Program-made: the position numbers and the translations under genes | NCBI RefSeq assembly: GCF_900156725.1 | Contig: NZ_FTOI01000013.1 | Coordinates: forward strand, 1 to 64,000 | Length of the DNA stretch: 64,000 nucleotides | Origin: Kaistella chaponensis | GTDB lineage: Bacteria; Bacteroidota; Bacteroidia; Flavobacteriales; Weeksellaceae | Direction: 5' to 3' | The notes under the pieces: generated by a model | Told to the model about the DNA's origin: nothing | What the model saw: the letters and a program-made list of their open reading frames with translations, nothing else | The model's database searches: none | In this document: in pieces, positions 34,971 through 44,211 of the stretch | Layout: each line of letters opens with the position of its first letter | How positions within the stretch are numbered: the stretch's first letter is position 1

Positions 34971-36167
34971 TTACATATCGTGACCCGCCATGGGATCAAC
35001 CCCTTTCTTGAAAATGTATTCACTGTTCAGTAGGTATGCTCCGGACACCACTACTTCGTCTCCCGCCTTAATTCCTGATGTGATTTCTATTCTGTCTTCA
35101 TATTCGAGACCCGTTTCCACCATTCTGTTGACGAAGGTGTTCTTCGCGGTTTTCACCCACACCGTGGAGGATTTACCATCTCTAATCACCGCATCCACAG
35201 GCATGGAAAGGCCATCACGGGATTTGTTTTCCACCAGAACATATACCGGCATGCCGGGTTTCAGCAGATTTCCTTTGTTGGGCACGGAAATGCGAACCAG
35301 ATTTATCCTGCTGGAGGCGCTTATTTCAGGGTTTGTAAAATCAACCTTCCCATTAATCTTCAAATTATCCAGATCGGGAATATATACGGTGACCTTGCTG
35401 TCTTTCTGAAGGAGAGCCATTTGGGAAGAATACACCTGCGCCTCTGCCCAAAGCGATGAAAGATCTGCCAGATTCACGATGGTGCTACCTTCGGCAAGAT
35501 AATCGCCTTCGGCAATGCTCAGATCGGTGATGTAACCGGCCGCATTGCTGAACACGGTAGTAGTAGGTGTGGCTTTTCCTGATCTTTCCAGCTGTTTGAT
35601 CTGGCCTTCGGACATTCCCCATAAATAAAGCTTGTTGCGGGAACTTTGGAGCAACTGATCAAAATCAATGGAAGTATTACCGACGAACAGCTTGCGTCTT
35701 TCTAATGCCAGCAAATATTCCTGCTTTGCATTATTGAGTTCTTCACTGTAAATATCGACCAACGGCGCCCCCTTCGGAACAAAATCGCCAATGTTTTTAT
35801 AATACAACCGTTCAACTCTACCCATTACTCTGGAACTTACTGCCTGCATTTGGTACTGATTAAAATTGAGTGTTCCAGTCAGGGTAAGTTTGTCGGCCAT
35901 AGACCCATCAGATAGCGCGACTGTTTTGATATTCCCAAGTTTAACCTGCTCGTCATTCAAGATAATTTCGTTAGGATCAGTATTCTTTTTCTTCTCGACA
36001 GGCACCAAATCCATGTGACAAATGGGGCATTTTCCGGGTTTATCGGAGACTACCTGCGGGTGCATGGAACAGGTGTAGTAGATATCGTGGCCGGCATGCG
36101 GATCTTCCTCCTTTTTACAGGAGTAAAGAAAAACCAGCAAGGCCAGCATTAAAATATTAAATTTCAT
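34971..36167 (-). CDS. cusB: Cus-type RND periplasmic adaptor lipoprotein 1
   Basis: 398 residues with lipobox (LVFLYSC), a heavy-metal-binding module YTCSMHPQVVSDKPG with CPICHMDLV near residues 31-55, then membrane-fusion domains (SSRVMGRVERLYYKNIGDFVPKG and later YITDLSIAEGDYLAEG). The tail ends PMAGHDM, another likely metal ligand. It connects CusA to the outer-membrane channel and may deliver Cu(I)/Ag(I). Last gene of the cus operon, 11 bp after a second adaptor. Confidence 0.88.
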   Translation of the reverse strand: MKFNILMLALLVFLYSCKKEEDPHAGHDIYYTCSMHPQVVSDKPGKCPICHMDLVPVEKKKNTDPNEIILNDEQVKLGNIKTVALSDGSMADKLTLTGTLNFNQYQMQAVSSRVMGRVERLYYKNIGDFVPKGAPLVDIYSEELNNAKQEYLLALERRKLFVGNTSIDFDQLLQSSRNKLYLWGMSEGQIKQLERSGKATPTTTVFSNAAGYITDLSIAEGDYLAEGSTIVNLADLSSLWAEAQVYSSQMALLQKDSKVTVYIPDLDNLKINGKVDFTNPEISASSRINLVRISVPNKGNLLKPGMPVYVLVENKSRDGLSMPVDAVIRDGKSSTVWVKTAKNTFVNRMVETGLEYEDRIEITSGIKAGDEVVVSGAYLLNSEYIFKKGVDPMAGHDM

Positions 36168-36178
36168 CTTATCAATTT

Positions 36179-37429
36179 TTATCTGTTAATTTTTATGAAA
36201 CTTTCGCTGTCCATCAGGTACTGTGCATTTTCGGCAACTCCATCTTCAGGAAGCAAACCACTGACGATCTGAATTTTATCGCCTACCACCGCGCCGGTAA
36301 CAACCTTGTGGGCAATAAAACCGCCTTCAACTTTTTTGAACGCAATTTTATCAATCCCCAAAGAAACCACCGCTGATTTCGGCAGCCAATCTGCCATTCT
36401 GTTGTGGCTCATAATCTCCGCTTTAACCTGACTTCCGACAGGAATTTTTGCGGTGGAATTATCAAAATAGACGCGCGCCGTTGCGGTTTTGCTGCCCTGC
36501 CTGAAAAAGGGTTCAATAAAACCGATGATTCCTTTGAAGCGGTTATCCGGATTGGCTTCAGGGATGATCATGACTGACTGTCCTTTGCTGACCAGTGCAA
36601 TGTCTTCAGAGAAAATATTGATCAGGGCCCAGGTTCTGTTGGGATTGTAGACACTGAAAATATTCTGTCCTTTCTGGAGATAAATTCCCTCTTTTAGGGG
36701 TAGTTCAGCGGTGACCGCGTTATTTGAAGCCATTGCGGGTGCAGATTGTGGTGATGACCCCATGCTTCCGGCCGATCCTGCCTGCTGAATGTGTCCGCTG
36801 TAATTGCTGAAAACCGGAACTGTGAGATCAGGTTTCCCTCGCTGGATGACTTTCTGTATCTGTGAAGCCGGCATTCCCAAAAGAAGGAGTTTCTGGCGTG
36901 AAGCATCGATCATTGTTTTGTTTGAGCGGTCATTTTTAATAACGAAGAGCAGGTTTTGCTGTGCGGTTAAAAGTTCCGGGCTGTATATATCTAAAATACG
37001 CTGCCCTTTCGACACTTTCTGGTATTTATACCGCACATAGAGTTTCTCGATACGGCCCGCAACGCGTGAGGAAATACTGCCAATCTGTCGAGTATCGTAT
37101 TCTACCGTCCCTAAAGCATCAACCGTGGTGGGTATGTTTTCTCTTTTTACTTTTATTACGGGCTGTTCCGACACTACAAATTCATTGGTTGGTTTCAACA
37201 GATCGTCGAGTTTAATCCCCTCTTCCTTTTTTTCAGGGGCATCTTTCAGGACCAAATCCATCCCACATTTGGGACATTTGCCGGGTTTGTCTGAAATCAC
37301 TTCCGGGTGCATCGGACAGGTATAAGTATGCATTGCAGCTTCTGCCGAGTGCTTATCTTCCCAGAACTTAACTTTGTCACACGCCGTCAAAGCAAATAAA
37401 AGCATAGTGAATATTATAATTTTTCTCAT
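36179..37429 (-). CDS. cusB: Cus-type RND periplasmic adaptor lipoprotein 2
   Basis: 416 residues: lipobox (LFALTAC), metal module YTCPMHPEVISDKPG with CPKCGMDLV at about 35-60, and CusB-like hairpin, lipoyl and barrel domains. A Gly/Ser/Met-rich insertion (AGSAGSMGSSPQSAPAMAS) lies in the lipoyl region. Two adaptors in one operon may form a mixed ring or serve different channels. Start overlaps the TolC gene stop by four bases. Confidence 0.86.
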   Translation of the reverse strand: MRKIIIFTMLLFALTACDKVKFWEDKHSAEAAMHTYTCPMHPEVISDKPGKCPKCGMDLVLKDAPEKKEEGIKLDDLLKPTNEFVVSEQPVIKVKRENIPTTVDALGTVEYDTRQIGSISSRVAGRIEKLYVRYKYQKVSKGQRILDIYSPELLTAQQNLLFVIKNDRSNKTMIDASRQKLLLLGMPASQIQKVIQRGKPDLTVPVFSNYSGHIQQAGSAGSMGSSPQSAPAMASNNAVTAELPLKEGIYLQKGQNIFSVYNPNRTWALINIFSEDIALVSKGQSVMIIPEANPDNRFKGIIGFIEPFFRQGSKTATARVYFDNSTAKIPVGSQVKAEIMSHNRMADWLPKSAVVSLGIDKIAFKKVEGGFIAHKVVTGAVVGDKIQIVSGLLPEDGVAENAQYLMDSESFIKINR

Positions 37430-38673
37430 CTTCTTTCAATTAAGCGGTCAATTTCAGTTTGCGTCTGCAGTGCTTTGGTAAGGATCTCGAAATATTCCAG
37501 TTGGGCCATATTCAGCTGTTCCCATGCGTCATATAACATGAAGAGTTCTTCCGTATTCTGCTCGTAGCCTAACTGCATGGATTTGTAGTTGTTTTTTAAG
37601 GCCGGAATAATGGTGTCTTCATAGAGTTTGAGCTGATTTTTATTCAGGTCCAGTTCGTTGCGCATTCCGTAGGCCATTCCACTGTATTCGTTCACCATCA
37701 TTTCTTTCTGTGCCTGCAAGGCCTCTTCTTTCAGTTTGAGACTTTCAATATTGGCTTTATTCATGCCTGAAGCCCAGGAAACAAACGGCAGCTTTGCCAT
37801 CAGCATGAGTGAAAACTGCATGGGCTGGCCGCCAAAACCAAACATGTTTTCGAACTTTACGCCAAATTCCGGCTTTAGATTCTGCTTTTCCAGATCCTGT
37901 TTGAGTTTGGCAATATTGATTTCCCGGTCGATGCCGCGGAGATCACTTCTGTTCTGATAAAATAGATCCTGACCAAAAGTCTCGAGAGAATAATCATTCA
38001 GGTTGTATTCCGGTTCAATCTCCAGTGGCGCGAGCGGGTCTCTTCCCATGAGGGCATTCAACCGGATCCGGTTGACGCGGAGGTCATTCTCGTACATGAG
38101 CTGCATGTTTTTGGAGCTTCCGAGGGCGGCTTTGGCTTTGTAATATGCAGATATTTTGGAAAGCCCGTTTTTGTACCGGATCTCGGCGTTTCTGATCATG
38201 AAATCCAGCATCTTTTCGTTTTCCTTTACGACCTTCAGCTTTTTATCCAGGACGATTGAACTGTAATACAGTTTTTTCGCATCCTGAAAGTTTTCATTGA
38301 GGGCGGCATAGAGTTTTTCCTTTTCTACGGAAGACATTGCCTTCATCAGATTCTCGTTGGCATCGAGTTTCTTTCTGTTGGGCAACATCTGTTCTACCGA
38401 AACTGCTACTGAGCCCATACCGAGCATATCGCCGTCGCGCTGCCAGAGTTTTGGATTATAGGGCGTCATGAAGAAACCGGCTCCAACGGTTGGGGGCATC
38501 CAGCTTCTTGCGCCTTTGGCCGCAGCGTCCATTGACCGGACTTCCGCATTATACATTTTAACCACCGGATGGTTGGCTGCGATACTGTCCATTACAGCGG
38601 GCAGGGACATTTGCTGAGCAAAAGTGGCGGTAAAAAGCAAGGTAAGTACTCCTGTTATTATGAATTTTATCAT
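37426..38673 (-). CDS. cusC: TolC-family outer-membrane channel of the cus operon
   Basis: 415 residues with signal peptide (about 1-19, ending FAQ). It has two long helical-hairpin repeats typical of outer-membrane efflux proteins (for example AEIRYKNGLSKISAYYKAKAAL and LGYEQNTEELFMLYDAWEQL). Length is normal for CusC/CzcC forms. It forms the outlet of the tripartite Cu/Ag pump. In contrast to the czc operon, the channel here is a separate gene. Confidence 0.87.
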   Translation of the reverse strand: MIKFIITGVLTLLFTATFAQQMSLPAVMDSIAANHPVVKMYNAEVRSMDAAAKGARSWMPPTVGAGFFMTPYNPKLWQRDGDMLGMGSVAVSVEQMLPNRKKLDANENLMKAMSSVEKEKLYAALNENFQDAKKLYYSSIVLDKKLKVVKENEKMLDFMIRNAEIRYKNGLSKISAYYKAKAALGSSKNMQLMYENDLRVNRIRLNALMGRDPLAPLEIEPEYNLNDYSLETFGQDLFYQNRSDLRGIDREINIAKLKQDLEKQNLKPEFGVKFENMFGFGGQPMQFSLMLMAKLPFVSWASGMNKANIESLKLKEEALQAQKEMMVNEYSGMAYGMRNELDLNKNQLKLYEDTIIPALKNNYKSMQLGYEQNTEELFMLYDAWEQLNMAQLEYFEILTKALQTQTEIDRLIERR

Positions 38674-38690
38674 TTTGTAATAATTAAGGA

Positions 38691-40649
38691 TTAATGGGAA
38701 GCGTCGAGGACGTCAATTTTTCCCAGTTTATTCAGTTCCCATTCTTTCTGCATGTAAAAGATAATGGGGGTTACCAACAGGATGTGAATTGCGGAAGTAA
38801 AAACGCCACCCACCATCGGTAATACGATTGGTTTCATCATATCACTTCCCACGCCGTGGCTCCAAAGGATTGGTACAAGTCCGAAGAGGGTGACACACAC
38901 GGTCATAATTTTAGGTCTTAATCTTTTGGCTGCTCCATTAATGACGTACTCCCGAAGTTCTTCATTGGTAATGGTCTCCCGTGAGTTGCCATTTTTGGCA
39001 ATAAGCTGAATCATGGCATCGTTCAGGTAAATGACCATCACAATTCCGGTTTCTACCGCAAGTCCGAACAGGGCAATAAAGCCGACTGCTACTGCTACAG
39101 AGAGATTGACGCCCCAAAGCGAAATCATGAATACGCCGCCGATTAAGGCAAAAGGAATACTGATGAGATTAAAGAAAGCTTCGCGGTAGGAATTGAACGC
39201 AAAATACATCGAAAGGAAAATCACTATTAGTACGAGGGGCATAATCATTTTTAAAGTCTGCTCACCGCGAATCAGGTTTTCGTACTGTCCGCTCCATTCC
39301 ACGAAATAACCTTTAGGCATTTTGTTCACCATGTTATTGAGTTTTGCCTGGGCTTCTTCTACGGTACTGCCTAAATCCCGGTCGCGTACGTTGAATAGAA
39401 CAGTTCCACGCAACATTGCATTTTCAGAATTGATCATTGGTGGTCCTTCTGTAAGACGAATGTCAGCCACTGCACTTAGCGGAATGGAACCAAATTCCAT
39501 CGTCTGCATGGGCAATCTTCTCAGAGATTCCAAATTATTTCTGAACTCCTGGCCGTATCTGGCATTTACCGAAAAGCGCTGTCGGCCTTCCACGGTGGTG
39601 GTGAGTTTCATTCCGCCGAGCGCACTTTCCACGACGGCATTTACATCATCCACACTTAGCCCGTATCTTCCTACTTCTTCGCGTTTCACTTGAATGTCCA
39701 CATATTTTCCGCCGGTAATCGGTTCGACATACATGTCCTTGATCCCTTCAATTCCTGTGAGTTCCTTTTTAATCTTTTCTGAAAGGACGGCAATACTGTC
39801 CAGGTTCTGTCCGTATACTTTTACGCCCACATCCGTTCTGATCCCGGTTGAAAGCATATTGATTCGGTTGGAAATCGGCATGGTCCAGCCATTGGTTACG
39901 CCTGGAATCTGCAGTTTGGCATTCAGCTCATTGATGAGATCATCTTTTGTTTTGCCCTCGCGCCATTCGCTTTGCGGTTTCAACAAAATAATGGTTTCAA
40001 TCATGGAGATGGGTGAATTATCTGTCGCCGTGTTGGCTCTTCCGGCTTTTCCGAGGACATGATCCACTTCCGGAATTCCCTTAATGATTTTATCCTGTAC
40101 CTGCAGTAATCTTTTGGCTTCAGAGTTTGAAATATCGGGAAGGGTAACCGGCATAAAGAGCAGGGATCCTTCATCCAAAGGCGGCATAAACTCACGTCCA
40201 AGGTTCATTATCATTGGAATACTGATGAGCAGTGCCAAAATATTAATTCCCAGCGTGGTTTTTTTCCATTTCATGCACCATCTTATCAGCGGTTCGTAAA
40301 TCCGTTCCAAGCCTCTGTTTATTGGGTTTTTATTATCGTCCTTAAATTTTCCCTTCATGAAAAAGGAGATGAGCACCGGGGCAAGGGTAAGCACCAGGAT
40401 TGCATCAACAATCAGGATGAATGTTTTAGTGTACGCCAGCGGATGAAAAAGTTTACCTTCCTGACCGGTCAACATAAATACCGGGAGAAAAGAAACCACG
40501 ATGATTACCGTAGAAAAAAATACGCCTCTGGATACCTGTAAGGATGATTTTTCGATAATCTTCAACCGAATGTCTTCGGGAATTTTAACGTAACTGTCTT
40601 TCTCCTTCTCTTTTTTTCTGAATATATTTTTAAACCAGTTGGTCTTCAT
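38691..40649 (-). CDS. cusA: CusA-type RND pump, C-terminal part (split gene)
   Basis: 652 residues from the ATG at 40649, matching the part of CusA after the TM4-TM5 loop: TM5-TM6 (GVFFSTVIIVVSFLPVFMLTGQEGKLF), the second porter domain with copper-relay methionines, and TM7-TM12 (VGFIALFGLAVETGIVMVIYLN). Only two bases lie between the stop of the upstream half and this ATG, and this frame stays open upstream into the end of that half (NPLT before the Met). So the two ORFs are one gene broken by a single-base shift in a C-run, or a pair made by frameshifting or reinitiation. Confidence 0.85.
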   Translation of the reverse strand: MKTNWFKNIFRKKEKEKDSYVKIPEDIRLKIIEKSSLQVSRGVFFSTVIIVVSFLPVFMLTGQEGKLFHPLAYTKTFILIVDAILVLTLAPVLISFFMKGKFKDDNKNPINRGLERIYEPLIRWCMKWKKTTLGINILALLISIPMIMNLGREFMPPLDEGSLLFMPVTLPDISNSEAKRLLQVQDKIIKGIPEVDHVLGKAGRANTATDNSPISMIETIILLKPQSEWREGKTKDDLINELNAKLQIPGVTNGWTMPISNRINMLSTGIRTDVGVKVYGQNLDSIAVLSEKIKKELTGIEGIKDMYVEPITGGKYVDIQVKREEVGRYGLSVDDVNAVVESALGGMKLTTTVEGRQRFSVNARYGQEFRNNLESLRRLPMQTMEFGSIPLSAVADIRLTEGPPMINSENAMLRGTVLFNVRDRDLGSTVEEAQAKLNNMVNKMPKGYFVEWSGQYENLIRGEQTLKMIMPLVLIVIFLSMYFAFNSYREAFFNLISIPFALIGGVFMISLWGVNLSVAVAVGFIALFGLAVETGIVMVIYLNDAMIQLIAKNGNSRETITNEELREYVINGAAKRLRPKIMTVCVTLFGLVPILWSHGVGSDMMKPIVLPMVGGVFTSAIHILLVTPIIFYMQKEWELNKLGKIDVLDASH

Positions 40650-40651
40650 TG

Positions 40652-41935
40652 TTAGGGGGTTTTATTTTGTTGATGGTTCTGCCAATCGGAGAGATTTTTA
40701 TATGCATTTTCAGACATGATAATTCCGTTATCCACGATCACCCCAATTGCCAGCGCAATTCCTGTAAGGGACATGATATTGGAGGAAAGTCCAAACGCAT
40801 TGAGCAGAATAAAACTGATGGCAATGGTGACTGGAATCTGAATGATGATGCTCAATGCACTTCGCCAGTGGAATAGGAACAGAATAACAATGATTGCCAC
40901 CACGATAATTTCTTCAATCAGCTTGGTTTTAATATTGTCTATTGCCCCTTCAATCAGCGTACTGCGGTCGTACGATGTCTTGAAGGTGACGCCTTCAGGG
41001 AGTCCTTTTTCAACGTCCTTCATTTTCTCTTTCACATCGTTGATGACCTTATCTGCATTTTCGCCATACCGTGCCACAACGATACCGCCCACAACTTCGC
41101 CTTCACCGTCTGCATCAAAAATACCCAGACGCAGATCGCCACCCATCTGTACAGAGCCAATATCTTTGACCCGCACGGGAATACCGTTGTAATTTCCCAA
41201 AGCAATTTCTTCGATATCGGCTACGTTCTTGATGTAACCCAGACCGCGAATGATATAGGCCATATCAGCCATTTCAAATTTACGTCCGCCCACATCATTA
41301 TTGTTGGCTTTCACTTTGTTCATGACATCCATCAGAGAGACGTTATAGTACTGGAGTTTTACAGGATCTACAATGAGTTGGTACTGTTTTTCGAAGCCGC
41401 CAAAGGAGGCTACTTCCGCCACACCGGGAACCGTCTGCAGAGCAAATTTCACATACCAGTCCTGGAGTGCGCGCTGGTCTCCCAAATCCATTTTAGGTGC
41501 ATCGAAATGGTACCAGAAGACGTGACCAACGCCGGTACCATCCGGTCCGAGTGTAGGCGTTACGTCTTGCGGGAGTAGGCGTTGGGCATAGTTGAGCCGT
41601 TCCATTACCCGGGTTCTGGCCCAGTAAATGTCCACGTTATCTTCGAAAATAACATACACGAAGCTCATCCCAAACATGGAAGAGGCGCGGATGTTCTTAA
41701 TTTTCGGAATTCCCTGAAGGTTGCTGACCAGCGGGAAAGTCACCTGATCTTCAATAATCTGGGGACTTCTGCCCATCCACTCCGTAAAAACGATGACCTG
41801 GTTCTCACTCAGATCCGGAATTGCATCGATGGGATTGTCCCTTACCGCAAAAATACCCCAGATAAAAAGGCCGATTGCTATCAGCAAAACGAAATACCTG
41901 TTGCGGAGGGACAGTTTGATTAAATTTTGAATCAT
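40652..41935 (-). CDS. cusA: CusA-type RND pump, N-terminal part (split gene)
   Basis: 427 residues covering TM1, the first porter domain and TM2-TM4. The proton-relay helix reads ALAIGVIVDNGIIMSENA, the HME4-like form of Cu/Ag pumps, distinct from the DFG...DGA form of the fused CzcA at 17096. The frame stops at TAA right after a run of five C (AAAACCCCCTAA). One more C, or a -1 slip on the CCC codon, would join it to the next ORF, giving a pump of about 1080 residues, the normal size. It is preceded by a DUF3347 gene, 14 bp away. Confidence 0.85.
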   Translation of the reverse strand: MIQNLIKLSLRNRYFVLLIAIGLFIWGIFAVRDNPIDAIPDLSENQVIVFTEWMGRSPQIIEDQVTFPLVSNLQGIPKIKNIRASSMFGMSFVYVIFEDNVDIYWARTRVMERLNYAQRLLPQDVTPTLGPDGTGVGHVFWYHFDAPKMDLGDQRALQDWYVKFALQTVPGVAEVASFGGFEKQYQLIVDPVKLQYYNVSLMDVMNKVKANNNDVGGRKFEMADMAYIIRGLGYIKNVADIEEIALGNYNGIPVRVKDIGSVQMGGDLRLGIFDADGEGEVVGGIVVARYGENADKVINDVKEKMKDVEKGLPEGVTFKTSYDRSTLIEGAIDNIKTKLIEEIIVVAIIVILFLFHWRSALSIIIQIPVTIAISFILLNAFGLSSNIMSLTGIALAIGVIVDNGIIMSENAYKNLSDWQNHQQNKTP

Positions 41936-41949
41936 GGTTCTGTACGGTT

Positions 41950-42573
41950 TTACTTAATTTCTTCCTGAACCTCGCCACATGAAAGCATTTCTTTGCCGTA
42001 ATAAGGATTCTTCACCTCACGTGAATCGCTAAGCCAGAAGGCCCCTTTGTTATCATTATACATCGGGCAGAATACTTTGTACACCGGTTTTGGAGTTCCG
42101 AACTCTTTCAGCAGGTCGTAAAAATCTGCGCTCATTAAATCCAGATGTTCGCGCTGATGATCAATCTTTCCGGCGTTATCTGCAATGTGCTCGGCGTGTT
42201 CACTGATGCTTGATTCGAGATCAGCAAATTCTTTTTTCTGTTCAGCAGAAAAACCGTTTTTGTCTATTTTGGGAAAAGAAGCGAGGATCCCTTTGGCCGC
42301 ACTCACCGCTTCTTTATCATCATCACCGGACAACGCGAAAGTAAGGTGGGTGTAATGAGAATAAAGCTCCGTAAGGTCAGCGGTAGTTTTTTTGGCGGCG
42401 GTCACGGTTACCTTAGCATCCATTGCCATATTGCCCATCGCTGCACTATCGGACATTGTGCTCATATCATGCTGCATTGATGTTTCAGTGGATTTTTTCT
42501 GTTCTTTGTTTTCTTTACAAGAAGAGAGTGCAAGTGTGCCAATTGCTAAAAGGCTGAATATTAGTGTTTTCAT
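41950..42573 (-). CDS. DUF3347 lipoprotein
   Basis: 207 residues. The lipobox (LALSSC, Cys19) anchors it. A Met/His-containing linker (MQHDMSTMSDSAAMGNMAMD) leads to the DUF3347 helical domain, which ends in FCPMYNDNKGAFWLSDSREV and NPYYGKEMLSCGEVQ. First substantial gene upstream of cusA; probably holds periplasmic Cu/Ag for the pump. The family has also been noted in related operons; function is inferred. Confidence 0.82.
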   Translation of the reverse strand: MKTLIFSLLAIGTLALSSCKENKEQKKSTETSMQHDMSTMSDSAAMGNMAMDAKVTVTAAKKTTADLTELYSHYTHLTFALSGDDDKEAVSAAKGILASFPKIDKNGFSAEQKKEFADLESSISEHAEHIADNAGKIDHQREHLDLMSADFYDLLKEFGTPKPVYKVFCPMYNDNKGAFWLSDSREVKNPYYGKEMLSCGEVQEEIK

Positions 42574-42592
42574 TATTTTATAAGTTTAAAGG

Positions 42593-42997
42593 TTATTTAT
42601 TATTAAAAAAGGCTTCGTAGTTTGCTTTATTTTCGAAGTACACGACATTATCATTTTTATCAGAGATTGCGATAATTGCGGTCGCTTTATCGATGAGTTG
42701 ATGAGATATCGGATCATACGCCATGCGCGCATTTTCTTCCTGCGGGATTCTGAGTTTGCAGTTTTCGCAGCAACCGTAGTAGGTTTTGCCGTCATGCTTT
42801 ACTTCGAGCTGTTTTTTGCCCATGTAGGCATTATTCACCATGCAAACTTCATCGTTGGGAACGAGGTCTCCAGTTTTTGGCTGGTTATTAGTAACACCCG
42901 CATTTACCACTGCGGCATTTTTATTGGTTTCGGGACTATTACAGGAATAAAGGAATACGGCCAATACAGCCATTATACCAAAAGCCAAATTTTTCAT
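42593..42997 (-). CDS. Cys-rich (TRASH/YHS-like) metal-binding lipoprotein
   Basis: 134 residues from the ATG at 42997. An earlier in-frame Met at 43066 would spoil the signal peptide (MKNLAFGIMAVLAVFLYSC, lipobox at Cys19). The mature part has NDEVCMVN and YYGCCENCKLRIP, a cysteine layout like metal-scavenging TRASH/YHS folds. It ends with VVYFENKANYEAFF. It heads the cus gene string and may capture copper at the membrane. Confidence 0.7.
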   Translation of the reverse strand: MKNLAFGIMAVLAVFLYSCNSPETNKNAAVVNAGVTNNQPKTGDLVPNDEVCMVNNAYMGKKQLEVKHDGKTYYGCCENCKLRIPQEENARMAYDPISHQLIDKATAIIAISDKNDNVVYFENKANYEAFFNNK

Positions 42998-43160
42998 GAA
43001 ATTCAGATTTAAGATTAAGATTGGATTTGTTGAAGGGTCAGGCGGAAATTGAACTTTAAAGATCAATTTATTAAAGTGTGACGTATGACCACAATATTAT
43101 TTCCCGTACATGACAATTACGGATACAGCAAAAAATAGGGTGCCGACAAGAAACAAACTA

Positions 43161-43175
43161 CATTGTACGACAATG
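43161..43175. promoter_or_regulatory. Short palindrome upstream of the cus operon
   Basis: CATTGT-ACG-ACAATG, two perfect six-base arms around three bases, lies about 160 bases upstream of the first cus-operon gene and just after the stop of the gene at 43202. It is a candidate operator; the factor is unknown (the HMA-AraC regulator is one option). Confidence 0.35.
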
Positions 43176-43201
43176 CATAATTTTGGCTGTAAGAAGAGTA
43201 T

Positions 43202-43615
43202 TTACCCTATTTTTGGCGGTTGCCAAATGGTGTGAAATCCATTGGAATAAAATGGATTAAGATAATAGAATTGCGATCTTTTGGAAGTAAAATCAAACTT
43301 GTTTTGAGAATTTTGGAACTTATTGCTATCAGCGAGCACTGAATATTGAAAAGAACTGCAAGTATTTCCACTGCAGTTTCCGGAACAGTCACCGGTTGAG
43401 CATTGATGGGATTTAGGATGACAACATTCATCTTCACAGTCTCCACTGGAACATTCCGGCTGTAGCTCAGCTGATGACTGCCTGAACTCTAATGCAACCG
43501 AGGACTTTTCTACTTTATCAGCCTGACTATTTATGGCGCAACCGAATATAAAATTAGGTACCAGAAATAAAACCAGTATAAAACAGAAAAACAGTATTTT
43601 AGAATTAATATGCAT
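43202..43615 (-). CDS. Secreted Cys-rich protein with IWQPP C-terminus
   Basis: 137 residues: signal or lipoprotein-like N-terminus (about 1-25, LVPNFIFGC), then a cysteine-rich centre (CSSGDCEDECCHPKSHQC, STGDCSGNCSGNTC) and an aromatic end FHTIWQPPKIG. The end matches that of the protein heading the czc operon (SIWQPPQLG), although the middles differ. This suggests a family of small metal-associated exported proteins with a conserved C-terminal tag. It lies at the border of cargo and transfer genes. Confidence 0.6.
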   Translation of the reverse strand: MHINSKILFFCFILVLFLVPNFIFGCAINSQADKVEKSSVALEFRQSSAELQPECSSGDCEDECCHPKSHQCSTGDCSGNCSGNTCSSFQYSVLADSNKFQNSQNKFDFTSKRSQFYYLNPFYSNGFHTIWQPPKIG

Positions 43616-44211
43616 TTTTAAGTAATACGTTACAAATATAGTTATTTTAATTTATTGATAGACCATTATTTGGCTATTGTTTTATGATAAAAATCAATTT
43701 TTATTACAATTTATCATGATAGATTTCTGTGTGTACAGTATGACATTCCATCGATTACAATACTTATTATAATACTTTACGCTGTAAATACTCTATCGTT
43801 ACAAAATTAGGGACTAAATTCGCGATTGTTTAAAGTATTTTGGAATTTGTAATGGTTTTAAAATTATCTATACATATTCTATGACAAAAACCAAACAAAA
43901 ATCGAAAATTAAGCAGCAAATTTGGGGAGGTTGACAAAGTTTGATTGTTGATGGATCACCACAAAAATTCTGTAAACTATTTTACATTAGATATTGTTTA
44001 AAACCAGCATCGAATGTTTTAATTCCGCTTTTTTTCGAGTATAGCATTCTTTCAGTTCCACTTCGTACTCCGGAACTCTCAAAGTGGCTTTTCCAATATT
44101 TAGAATATTTTTGTTCTTACTAATTAGATGTTGGAGATTCCACTGCTGAAGTGTAAAAATCGATGGGTTGTCAATATTACATTTTGTAAACTTGACAAAT
44201 TAAAAAATTAT
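43616..44211. other. Intergenic region between metal cargo and transfer genes
   Basis: Nearly 600 bp, A+T-rich. On the minus strand an unstarted frame at about 43970-44105 reads NILNIGKATLRVPEYEVELKE and continues to a stop; it may be the last part of a lost gene. The plus-strand 60-codon frame at 43941 looks like a shadow. No convincing att site or terminator was found. Confidence 0.3.

Noticed and set aside
43941-44123. Plus-strand 60-codon frame
   Set aside because: No motif, no promoter, and it faces against the surrounding minus-strand genes; probably chance.
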